The notes under the pieces: generated by a model
What the model saw: only the letters and a program-made list of their open reading frames with translations
The model's database searches: none
What the model was told of the DNA's origin: nothing
In this document: positions 11,201 through 21,078 of the stretch, piece after piece
Position numbering within the stretch: position 1 is the first letter of the stretch
Layout of the letters: each line of letters begins with the position of its first letter
Assembly (NCBI GenBank): GCA_009760855.2
Contig: WPIO01000260.1
Span: 62,001-126,000 of the forward strand
Source of the DNA: Cristatella mucedo
Lineage: Eukaryota > Bryozoa > Phylactolaemata > Cristatellidae
Length of the DNA stretch: 64,000 nt
Direction of reading: 5' to 3'
Program-made: the position numbers and the translations under genes

Positions 11201-11268
11201 TTATCTACCTGCGTAGCGGCGGTTTTGAATACAGCAGCAGACGAGTCTTCGAATTACCCTCTGCAGCT
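11201..11268 (-). CDS. candidate last exon of the PLA2G12-like gene
   Basis: The acceptor is cttatattgcag. Starting with two bases it fits the phase-1 end of the preceding exon, then encodes LQRVIRRLVCCCIQNRR and reaches TAA. It is placed correctly and rich in Cys, but it does not resemble the usual group XII C-terminus with its SQRAAC-type block. It may be spurious or the gene may be truncated. Confidence 0.25.
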
Positions 11269-11447
11269 CTGCAATATAAGCTATTGCTCTTCTAATGATT
11301 CACAAAAGAAGCATACGAATAAGCTAAGTTTTGCTCTACAACAGAAAATTAAAGTGAAGCGTTGAATTTCTCGAATACAAAGGCCTATCGAGTAGGGCAC
11401 GGAGTTACTGCACTGCAGGTTTGGTGTCGTGCGAGCCTCTCTCTTAC

Positions 11448-11610
11448 CTTGGTGAGCTTCGGTACTTGCAGCCTTGAGGCTGTTGCACGCCAACTTCCAG
11501 CATGTCTCCAGGCCCGAATCGCAAGTGGCTTTGTTCGACTGACACGTCCCGTAGCACCGGCTGTGATTTTCGCAGCACTCAGCCATGCCCGGAATGCCCG
11601 AGAGGTCAAC
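11448..11610 (-). CDS. PLA2G12-like gene, exon 3 (active-site helix)
   Basis: The acceptor is gtttcggtag (phase 0) and the donor caag|gtaaga (phase 1). It encodes VDLSGIPGMAECC, ENHSRCYGTC, then CDSGLETCWKLAC with family-like cysteine spacing. Confidence 0.8.
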
Positions 11611-13450
11611 CTACCGAAACAGAGAGCACAGGTCAAGTGAGGCGTCCCAAAGTCTCCAACATGAATCGCCCGTCTAATGCAATGCATTGGCGGCCGACGA
11701 ACCTCCTTATCGTCTATAGTGCAGCCGCTGAAGCGAGGCTGGTAGGTGGCGTTCTGTTGCGGCTCTCCACCTGCACACGAAAAGTCAACGAGAAGCAGGC
11801 TTCATTGATTGCATGCAGGTCGACATGCGCCTCGATCGCTGACCGATCGTACCATCGAAACAGTTGAGCATCACAGATGCTGCATCGCGAAGGCTGGCAG
11901 CAAAAGGCGGTACATCAGCTGAAACGCTTGCATTATCATCATCATCATTAACACCAACATCACCAACATTACGTGAAGATTCCTCGGCACAACAAAATAG
12001 GGTCCTTGTTGGTGGATCTCTTTTGTACTTGCCAGCAGCAGCAAGAAGTAAAGAATAGCTGCCGCCAGTGTCATCCTAGACGACGCCGTCTTCGGAGACG
12101 CTCGACAGACCGACGGACCGACATCTTTAACGGCATGCTTCGATGCTATTGTCGTGATGTCCGTTAATGATTCGTTGTTATCCGCATTCGTAGTAAATTG
12201 CATCTGCTCGGTGTAAGCTACGCTTTGCTGATGCCGCATCCCTAGAATATGGCCGCTCACTGTTCTCTTACTCTGCCTAAATAGCTTAAATTGAAATGTC
12301 GGTTCAAGATATCTGTACCTTTACGCTTCAATAGATATTACTGTAAGGTCTTACTTCCCCCTAACCGGCGCTAATTCGGGTGGTGGCGCAACGAGCGATA
12401 CATTTACAAGCCGGACGTCCGCTCCGCTCACGTCCGCTCCGCTCACGTCCGCTCCGCTCACGTCCGCTCCGCTCACGTCCGCTCCGCTCACGTCCGCTCC
12501 GCTCACGTCCGCTCCGCTCACGTCCGCTCCGCTCACGTCCGCTCCGCTCACGTCCGCTCCGCTCACGTCCGCTCCGCTCACGTCCGCTCCGCTCACGTCC
12601 GCTCCGCTCACGTCCGCTCCGCTCACGTCCGCTCCGCTCACGTCCGCTCCGCTCACGTCCGCTCCGCTCACGTCCGCTCCGCTCACGTCCGCTCCGCTCA
12701 CGTCCGCTCCGCTCACGTCCGCTCCGCTCACGTCCGCTCCGCTCACGTGAGCAGTTTCTATGGGTAGGCTCAAATGTATGATTACCGATTGAACTGAAGG
12801 TGAAAAGCATCGATGAAAGAATGAAATCGCTTATGAATGCTCCTGGATGGTTCTGGGCACGATTATGAATGGTTCTGGGCCGCCGCCCGTTCAAGAGTCG
12901 TGGATTAGAGCGACAGAAGGAAATCTGGATGAAACTTACTTAAGTTCTCAAGAGCTTTTGAGGGTGGGCTTTTCAGCCAGTTGCCTGCCGACGCTTTACT
13001 GTACGGGGCGTGCACGTCGCGCTGCTAGCCTGCCACGCCTACAACCAGCGACGCACTCGCCTGGGAGGATTGCACTGAGGGGACGGGGTCCCTAATTCGC
13101 TACGCTATACCGGCTGCGACGAATTAAGCCTGTCTGTCGTGAGGCATTCAACGGCGGCGGCCGCCGCGGGGGGGGTGCGGTGGCGGTGGCGAGGCATCGA
13201 GCTCACCGTGAGCACAGCGGAAGTCGCAATTTGCCGATCCCAGCAGTCCATCTAGCGAGCCGACGTCGCGCATGACGCCCTGGATCTCCCCGAGTACCCG
13301 CGAGGCATCGTTCGACAAGCTGCCGTCGCTGTGCACCGAGGCAGACAGCAGCAGCAGTAGCTGCTGCAAGAGCTGGAGGAGGAGCGACGGTATCGGAGGC
13401 GGACAAAGCCTCAGCAGCGCGAGACCTCCCAGCCTGCTGCGAGCGGCCAT
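11448..13450 (-). CDS. secreted phospholipase A2 group XII-like protein (catalytic Asp replaced)
   Basis: Model on the minus strand: exons 13450-13207, 11770-11703, 11610-11448, with matching phases (1, 0, 1); the 3' end is uncertain. The N-terminus is a signal peptide with a leucine-rich core (LLLQLLQQLLLLLSAS). A helix-rich stretch (SRVLGEIQGVMRDVGSLDGL) and NCDFRCAHG correspond to the group XII pre-domain (Cys-x-x-Lys/Arg-Cys). Next come FSGC and IPGMAECCENHSRCYGTC, equivalent to the Ca2+-loop and active-site helix. The family motif is CC-x-x-HD-x-CY; here His is kept but Asp is Ser, and the Ca2+-loop GCG is GCT. That predicts loss of Ca2+-dependent catalysis, as in the inactive vertebrate PLA2G12B, although there the change differs. 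A lipid-binding or secretory role would be inference. Confidence 0.75.
11703..11770 (-). CDS. PLA2G12-like gene, exon 2 (Ca2+-loop region)
   Basis: The acceptor is cgtgtgcag, with a two-base lead that joins the phase-1 end of exon 1. It encodes EPQQNATYQPRFSGC and IDDKE, ending in phase 0 at gag|gttcgt, a weak donor. NAT is a potential N-glycosylation site. Confidence 0.65.
11936..11960. repeat. (ATC)n microsatellite
   Basis: Short run of ATC/ACC trinucleotides in the first intron of the PLA2G12-like gene. Confidence 0.7.
12416..12749. repeat. 15-bp minisatellite, 22 essentially identical copies
   Basis: The unit CGTCCGCTCCGCTCA repeats in register across five and a half consecutive 60-base lines without a visible mismatch. 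Because 15 is divisible by three, several frames on both strands stay open (pentapeptides such as GADVS and GRERS). These are not genes. The array lies in intron 1 of the PLA2G12-like gene. Confidence 0.95.
13207..13450 (-). CDS. PLA2G12-like gene, exon 1 (signal peptide and N-terminal helix)
   Basis: ATG at 13450 precedes a short basic region and a leucine-rich hydrophobic core. The exon closes at cacg|gtgagc in phase 1. The last residues NCDFRCAHG match the start of the group XII cysteine framework. Another in-frame start further upstream is not excluded. Confidence 0.7.
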
Positions 13451-13611
13451 CGAACTGCTCTGTCAAACTGGCCCATGGTCCTGTCGTGCGCACGTGCGTA
13501 CCGATGGCTCTGCGCAGGCTCTGCCGTCTCGTTCCGATCAACATGACTCACGATTCTCGGAGAAAGGCCGTCGGCCGAGGCAAGATCTGAGCGGCTGGCG
13601 GCTGCGGCTGG

Positions 13612-13639
13612 TAGAACCGCGTCCGTTGACGCGGTTCTA
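13612..13639. repeat. perfect hairpin, 12-bp arms, 4-nt loop
   Basis: TAGAACCGCGTC, loop CGTT, then the exact reverse complement. Confidence 0.9.
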
Positions 13640-13885
13640 CTTCTTCGTGACCAGGCGGTGGCGCCATCGCTTCGTCCGAATGCTCCACCGCAGGCAGCGT
13701 CCAGCCTCTGCCTAGCGATCGGCTTCCTCTCGAGCATGTGCGAATCGTCGAGCGTTCGAACGGGTCAAAGCCGCCGGCCGAGGAGAGCGAGAGTCGAGGG
13801 CCGAGAAAACCGAGAAACGCGGCCGCCAGCCGCCATCCGCGGCGGTCGACTGAGGCGGAGGCTGCAAGTCCCGGACAGCGGCGAG

Positions 13886-14175
13886 TCAGTCCCAGCGCTG
13901 AGCGGGAAGAATGGAATGATGAAACTCCGAGAGACGACGATCGCCGATCGCCGAGAGAACACGCTGGCGGCGCGTGTGACCGCAGCCGCCGCCGCCGCCG
14001 CTGACCCATCTCTGAAGGTCAGAAAGGAGGCAATTGCGGTCGTAGCTAAGGGGGTCTGCCGTTGAAAGGGTCATCTCGCCGTCCCTTGCATCATCAAATT
14101 GAAACCTCGTGGCCGCTGAATCCTCCGCTTGGGCCGCACCGGAAGTTGGGTGGCTCTGGGGGCTGAGCTGAGATT
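13886..14175 (-). CDS. hypothetical terminal exon (weak)
   Basis: After the acceptor ctcaatctcag a minus-strand frame reads with natural composition, including ATRFQFDDARDGEMTLSTAD and SYDRNCLLSDLQRW, and ends at a stop at 13886. I do not recognise the protein and could not connect it to an upstream exon. The overlapping frames are also open because the region is GC-rich. Confidence 0.25.
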
Positions 14176-14479
14176 GAGCTCTTTTTGGGCGCAATGCAGA
14201 TCGAATATATACAGTTTTTTCGACGGTTACTACAGACAGCGACCTTGTATCCATCAAGTTTCAGCATCCGTTCCGGCAGCTTGCCTTCGTCCCAGCAAAC
14301 GAGTCTTATTAATCGGTGTGCTTTGCCATCCCAGCCGTGCACAATTGAGCGCGTGCTTCTAGCCGCAGAGCTTACAAACCGATGACCACGAGTGTGGTGG
14401 CCAAAGTGCAGTACTTGTCTGCTTTTCGACGCTCGATACTGTGCATGACACGCGCTTTTTGGCACGAGCATCTTGCAGC

Positions 14480-14575
14480 GAGCCTTAAAGCATCTGGTTG
14501 GAGATAGAGCTCTCTTAGCACTCTATACAAAGGACTATTGTTATTATTATTATTATTATTGTTTTTATCAGTATT
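14480..14575 (+). mobile_element. L2-type 3' tail fragment with (TTA)n end
   Basis: gttggagatagagctctc, then gcactctatacaaagg and (ATT)n. This is the shared 3' tail of family B and SINE-1. Confidence 0.55.
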
Positions 14576-15281
14576 AATATTATTAAACGTCCATGAGTAG
14601 TATGATGATCAGCTGGCTCTTCAATGTCACACTGACGGGAATCTTCGAGAAGCGAGAGTGAAATCGTGCCCCTAGCGAGGCGTTCGGAATTAGGCCCCCC
14701 GCCCGATAATAAAGCTTGTGGAAGCTCCTCTACCGAGTAGCCCCTCTACCCGGCAAGGCTAATTGGATTGATGACGGCTACGGAATGGGTAAGTATTTAA
14801 TTTTTAAAACAAAACCTGTAACCTAGGTGGACTGGCGTGTCGCTAAGCGTAGCCAATCGCGGAGCTCCAGTAGCATTCAGCTGCGTTACTACAGGTTTCT
14901 GTAGCCTGATATCGCAGGACGGCCACTTATGGGCAATACATGTGAAGTGGCTGCAAAAGCCTCTTGTTAAGTCTCATAACCAGGACTTCCTGCTGCCGAC
15001 TCAATGTTTTCACACAATTATTTTAGTGATACGGCGAGCGATGCTGGTTAAAAGTAATTATTATTTCCCTACCATAGCATAACTAAAACAGACAAATGCG
15101 ATTACAGCACCTCTGCCATACTTTAAAAGAAAGGTCGTCTGCTGTCGTCTTGATAAAGCCACGAGGACAGAAAGTAGGCTATATATTCGGCGCATCCGGC
15201 GGCTTCCAGCGACGCTCAGTCAAGGTCAAGGACCGCGATGGAACAGGGCTGCGTCCATCGTCTTGATAGAACCTCGCCGTT

Positions 15282-15431
15282 CGCCTCGCATTCGCTAGTT
15301 CCACCAGTAAGGCCGCAGCCAGGACTTTATCCGAGAGCGCCTTGACCTTGTAAATGAATTAAATAAGGTCGAGGCGCTCTGGGAAAAGTCCTGGCTACGG
15401 CCTTGCTGGCGGAAGTATCGAATGCGAGGCG
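15282..15431. repeat. large imperfect inverted repeat (about 70-bp arms)
   Basis: The left arm begins cgcctcgcattcg and runs through aaggccgcagccaggact to gccttgacctt. The right arm is its reverse complement with about a dozen differences. The spacer is a short AT-rich loop (gtaaatgaattaaat). It could be a foldback element or a source of a long RNA hairpin. Confidence 0.85.
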
Positions 15432-16338
15432 AAAGGCGAGGTGCCGCCTTTCCGGTCCTTGGCTAAGAATACTGAGCGTCTTAGCGTTACACCTCCGATT
15501 GGGCCTAGTCAGCTTTGCCTCGAACGCTGGAGCCTGAAGTGCTGCGGCCAGCGAGCCAGCCCCGCGAGCAGCGTTCCCCGATCCCAGTGATTTTCGTGCG
15601 ATGCAGCAACGACCGAAGCTGCGGAGTGCTCGAAGCTAGCGTCGGCCCAGTTACCCGAGCGACGATTGACTGCTAAAACTGACGGCTCTTGAGATCGAAC
15701 CGGGCAACACCGGGTAGCTGAGAGCGTCGCCTCTCGGGTGCAGCCAGCGAGCTGCGCACAGCCCGCGCCGCGCGCCAGTAGCGGCAAACCGCCGCCGCCA
15801 GCGGTGCTGCTCACGTTCGCGAACGACGATCCACGCAGGCGGCGGCGGCGATTGAAAGCGATTTATTGCCAAATGCGAACCTCTAATTCTAATGGCGGCG
15901 GCAGCGCCAGCGACCGTCCGGCGAAAAAGCAAAAGCAGGAGCGTTTGTGTACGCAGCAAAATAATTATCAGGCCAAGTCTTCGAAAGCGCTCTCAATCTC
16001 GAACGTCAAGGTAATATCATTAATGGAGTAATTGAGCATATGCAAGGCTATCTGACAGCTACACTAGCCTGCAGCGCCGCCAGCGGCTCCATCTTTGCAC
16101 GACTAGTACGCAACCGTGCCACTGGGCACTCTATCAGGCGAACGCCTGCGCCAGCCGGGCAGGACGTGGCGATAGAATGCGGAGGGGATAGATAATGCTG
16201 CGGCGCCGGGGACGGATTAGCAATGCAAAAGAACGATACGAGCCAGAAGCCGGGCCACCGGCGCATGCGGATTGCGACAGTCCGAGGCTCCAGAACCGTC
16301 GTTCTAGTGCAGGAAGAGGATGAAGAGCCGCGCGAAAC

Positions 16339-16375
16339 GCTTAAATGAAACGCTTAAATGGAACGCTTAAATGGC
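16339..16375. repeat. 13-bp tandem repeat, three units
   Basis: Three near-identical units of cgcttaaatgaaa or the variant cgcttaaatggaa. The stop codon of the overlapping minus-strand exon candidate falls inside the repeat. Confidence 0.8.
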
Positions 16376-16902
16376 CGCAGCGTCGCTGCGCAGCGCCGGC
16401 GAATCTGGCCCGGCGATGGCGATCGGGCCATCGTTGCTGACGGGAAGGACGGCGGCCGATGGGCAATCGACAGTTGCCGCTGCTGAAAACGAAGACCCGG
16501 CGGTGTGCCGCCGAGTGCCGACGCATCGGCATTCCTCCCGCCTCGGCGGCCAAGGAAGCGAAATCCGCGTCGGCGCTGCAGTCGTCGAATCGAGCCCTTG
16601 TCCGCCTTCGTTCCCTTCTTCGCTTAGCCGTATTGCACTCGACGAGAGCGCTCGCTTCGTATTTTCTAAGCTGAAAAGCGAGCGTAGCAGCGGTCCAGGC
16701 TTTGCTAAACTGCATCGATTGGGGCGCCGAAGGCAGTGCGTTTTAAGATATTCGTCATCATCGAGACCACGAAGAGGCTGGCCAGAGTACGCCAGGGCGC
16801 TACGCGACAGGCGTCGGTCAGGTGGGCTTAGAGGAGTAGCGAAATCGAGTGGCGAACTACTAGGATTGACATCTAGTTTCTCAGCTGTCACATAATACTC
16901 AG
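16367..16902 (-). CDS. hypothetical exon, unrecognised
   Basis: After the acceptor cctgttccag a two-base lead opens EYYVTAEKLDVNPSSSPLDF and then PDRRLSRSALAYSGQPLRG with non-repetitive codon use, running to TAA at 16367. It lies 380 bp beyond the ERICH3 stop on the same strand. It could be the end of another gene or an alternative ERICH3 3' exon. The plus strand is also open here because of high GC, so coding status is uncertain. Confidence 0.3.
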
Positions 16903-17281
16903 CTGGAACAGGCTGCGCTTCATTTGGTTAAAATAACTCATTGAGTTCCTTAGCAGCGAAAGTTAAAAAGGCGCTACCGTGAAGATGAGCCGGTCGAATT
17001 GAAGCTTAAGTGTGCTAGGCGGTGGTCAACAAGCAAGTGCGTGATAGGCCGTGTGCAACAGGCGTGCGGTCTATAAGCGCGTAATCGATTGGCGTGTTCG
17101 CGAGAGGCGAGTGCTCAAGTTGCCCTTTCGAAGGAAACGGCAACTGTGACGTAGGCGGAAAGGCGGCTTGTTACTGCGCCAATAGGAGTGCTACGCTGTG
17201 GAGCGCAGCCTCTCTATGGCGGCGGCGATGTCGCTCTCTACGAGCAATGAGCTACCGCCGCAGCAGCAGTTTACCTGCGTA

Positions 17282-20200
17282 TCATAGGCTATCAAGCAAT
17301 GGCCGACTCTCCTCCTGAGTGTGACCGTTGGCCACCATTTCGGCCTTCATTTCGTCCGGAGCCTCCTCGCTGCTGCTCGCCGAAGCCTGTTGAACGAACT
17401 CGTCTCCTTCTTTCTCTTCTTTGACCGCATCGCCGCTGCCGCCGACTTGTGTGGTTACACTTGTGTGGTGCACGCCGTCGCCGCCGCCGCCAGCAGCAGC
17501 AGCCATGTCGCCCGCTGTTGCTTTGTCTCGCTCGTTGAACTCGAAATGGTCGGCTGCTTTGCCTCTGCTCCTTTGCCGCTCCGCTGGACCGGCTTCTTCC
17601 GCTGGACCGGCAGCCTCTTCCGGTGGCCTCGCCTGGGTCACTAGTGCACTCATCGCTCTCCAGGCACTCGCTTCCTCTATGCTGGAGTGCTGGCCATGGC
17701 TGACAGGGGTCGTTGCAGCTTCATTTCGGGGCCCTAAGAGCGCCAGCGTGGCGTCATCAGTGGAGAGTATCGCACCACCGTGCGATGGTGCTTCGCTGTC
17801 ACTTCCAAGTCCTGCAAGCCGAGCTGCGTCAGCAGCACCAACGTCACCGGTGTTCGAAGAGGTGTCGTCATTCAGTATCTCAATATTGGTTGCCATCACT
17901 ACGGCAGAGGGAGGCTGGTCAAAGGTCCGATCTCTCGTCTTTTCGGCATCGCCTTCAGCTGAGACGGTCGAAGCCGCCGCCGCCGCCCCCGAGTCGGCGC
18001 TCGTGTCATCGACAGGGTCATACACGGAATTTCGCATGTCGTATGCTCTCTCAGCTGAGGTCATTCGAGTGTCGTGCCGGTCGTGCAACGTCGACCCTTC
18101 GTGGCTGTGGTCGTCGATGGTCCCCACGGCAATGGAGGAGTCGAAAGGAATGGAATAGTCGTCTAGTAATGAGCTACTTCCGGTGAACTCAGTTGCAATT
18201 GTAGCAGCGCTTGCAGATGAATGCGTCTTGTCTTCTCTCTCGTGGCCAGCGTACGGACTCTGCTCGTTAATGAAATCCCCATGTTGAGACGAGTAGTCTT
18301 TAAGAGCATCTTCGCTGGCCTCGTGCCTCATACCGGACTCCAAGAGGGGCGGCGAGTCCTCCTTTGGATCTCCTTGGCTTTCGATGGCGTTTGAGAGTGG
18401 CGTCATCTGGCTCCCAGGGGCCTCGGAAGCTACCGCTGTACTAGCCTCATCTAGACGATTGTGTCTGCCCTCGTCGGATGAATCCACGAAGCTAGCTTCA
18501 TAGATGCTTATTACTGGAGCAAGGATCGAGACAGTCTCTTTTAAAGGGTCTGCTTCCGGAGCTAGCCGCGGCTGAGGTTGGTCTCCCTCGTCTACTTCCG
18601 GCTTCGTTTCTATATCCAACGCAGAGCCAGCCCCCCTTGCACCGAGGAAGTCATCGTAGGAAGTACTAGCTGAACTCTTGCTGGATAAGATCTGCACAGA
18701 GTCTTTGCTTCCCACCACAGCCTCTGACCCCGGCACTGCGTTAGAAACAGCAGTCGTTATTCCATGCTGTACAAGGAGCGCCCGACTGGAGTCAATGTTT
18801 GCCTCATTGTCTAGAATATCTATGGCATCAATAATTGGAGCTACCATGGTGTGCAATTTATTCCGCTGCAAGTCTTGGTGGACGTCTAAATCTTGACCGG
18901 TTTCCGGGATTTCGCTACTGTTACTGATTGCAAGTAGTTGAACGTGTGACGGTACCACATTGTCAACGAGACCATCGCCTCTTACTGCGGTATTGGCGAC
19001 CGGAAATGACATCTGCTGAGGGAATCGCTCGCGAGAGCCTTCCAGGGCATCTTCGCGGACTTCAAACGTCTCAGGCATCGGGCTGATAACTCCAGGAGAG
19101 AGTGCTGACAGCGAAGCCAACTCGTCATCAGCATTTCCATCCGTAGGCAGCTCTACAGCAATCGTTGCAGCCGATGCAGGCTGATGTGAGTGCGAGCCCA
19201 TTGGGAGACTTGCTTTGGCATCAGTGCAAAGCATCGGGGGTACCAAGAGTGATGTGGGCGACAAGGCCGAGATTCTCTCTGCCTCAACGAGTTCTGCAAC
19301 GGCAAGGGTTTCGTCGTCGGCCGTGCTCTGCTCCAGGGAAATGTCGGGCACTGCAGGCCGAGTTTGATCCAGCGGCGACTGCTGGTTGGGAGCCGGTTCT
19401 TCTCCTCGTAGCTCTATACTCTTTACGACTTCACAAGAGCCAGCGATTTCGACTGAAACCAGTTCTCGCAAGCTTCCATGACTGGTGGCTGCCGAAGTTT
19501 CAAGGGCAGCTTGGCGAGTATGTGTCTGCTCACTCAATCCGTGGTGCAGTGCTTCTGGCTCTGACGCTGATAGCATCGTCTCATCCATGACGCCACCTGA
19601 AGCGCCCTGTGAATCATCGCCGGCTAGTTCTCCTTCGTGAGGCATAAGAGAAGGTGGAGGAGCTGCAGAAGATGGCAGCGCTACAGACGATACCAATATT
19701 GCGGTCTCTGGGTGCTCATCCACGCCGGTGCGAGGTAAGTGCTGAGCCTCCGGTGCGACAGCGGCAGAAATTGGGTCCACAGGGTCCACGGACTCTTTGA
19801 CATGCTCACTGGCTCGGTAGGAACTTTCAAGTGCTGCTGACACAGTTGCCGTGGCCAGGCCTATGCCGCTGTCCGCCAGAGGGTCAGGATCGGCGACTGG
19901 ACTCTGAACGCTGCTGCCACGGCGTCCGGGCAATCTCGGCTCTGCTTCGGAATCCTGCTGGTCGTGTGACAGCGAGGTGCTTGCTTCGCTTCCAGCGTCA
20001 CTCGTCGAGCCGACATCCTCGCGCTGTCCCTGTTTGGCGACAAGAACCTGCCCCATGACTGTCTGAAGATCAGGGGCAAGACTCATGTGCATAGAGCCAC
20101 TATTTCCCGAGAGATCTTGTGCCACTTGCTCTTCTAATACAATAATCTCTATTTTCCCTGCCTGGCTGTCGCTACGCTGAGCTGTTTCGCTGATCTGTAA

Positions 20201-21078
20201 AGATTCTTTTGGATTAATCTCGATCTCGTCGTCACCGTCAGTCACCGTCGCTGTGATGTTTTCATGACCTACACGAGCCTCGTCTGTGAAGATTGCATCA
20301 GGATGAAGCGTATCGTCTGGTGATAAATAGATGTCACTTGTTACATCATCTTTGACCTGACCATCGTCGATGGACGGTTTCTCACGAGCTTCCGGTTCAT
20401 TATCGCTAACGCCAGTGTTTCGACCACCGCCTTTGCTAATGCCATATCCTTGGTCTTGAGCTGATGCTTCACCATTAGCCACACTTGCTTCGCTGTTTGG
20501 CGGTAGATCCTGCACCTCCTGGTGTTTAATATTCAGCTCCTCGTCATCCTTCGCATCATGGCTGTTGGCTGCACTCGCTGCTTTGGCAACGACGAGCTCG
20601 CTGTGCCCGAGTTCCGCAGGAACGCTAGCGTTCACATCGCTGGCATGTTCAGCTTGATTATGTTGCTGGTATTGCGTAATAAAAACTTCAGCCTTATCAT
20701 CAACGGCACGATCTGCTGTCTCCGCTGCCACGGGCTGGCAAACTTCTGGATCTTGGGAAGTCACAAAATATTCATTAGTCGAAGCCTCTGCTTGACTGGT
20801 GACAGTGGCCTCATCACGATCGTCTGCTTCCGGTGACGAATCCAATGGTATCTGCTCAGGGGCCCGTTCATGTGGTTCAATGCTTGGGAGGACTTTTTCA
20901 GAAGATGAGACAACGGACTCGCTGGACTCACTTGCGGAGGAGTGCGAAGAGGAAGACACGCTGCTGCCAGAATTGGAAGACAAAGACGAATCTCCAGAGT
21001 CTGCGCTTAGCACCCGTACGACTTTCGTCATTGTTTCAACGGAGTCCATGGCGTCACCGGGCAGGTCAGGGTTTTTGA
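17282..21078 (-). CDS. ERICH3: ERICH3 exon 13 (acidic/serine-rich C-terminal exon)
   Basis: A 3.8-kb exon encoding 1264 residues. The acceptor ttattacttgcag with a two-base lead fits the phase-1 end of exon 12; the ATG further upstream at 21139 is intron sequence in frame. It begins KNPDLPGDAMDSVETM, followed by a serine-rich run, and stays rich in Glu, Asp, Ser and Ala with no recognisable fold. It ends EESRPLLDSL and TGA. Such a long uninterrupted frame with balanced codon use is strong evidence for selection. Confidence 0.92.

Noticed and set aside
12029-12074. A signal-peptide-like exon (MTLAAAILYFLLLLA) with a compatible phase-1 donor
   Set aside because: It could join PLA2G12 exon 2 in frame, but exon 1 at 13450-13207 also joins in frame and supplies the family-specific NCDFRC segment. 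The candidate donor is weak, so it is probably chance.
12351-12894. Three long overlapping frames (133-177 codons) on both strands
   Set aside because: They are produced by the 15-bp minisatellite, whose period keeps several frames open; the peptides are pure pentapeptide repeats.
16371-16895. A 174-codon plus-strand frame
   Set aside because: It is the complement of a GC-rich minus frame with better splice context, and has no recognisable features.
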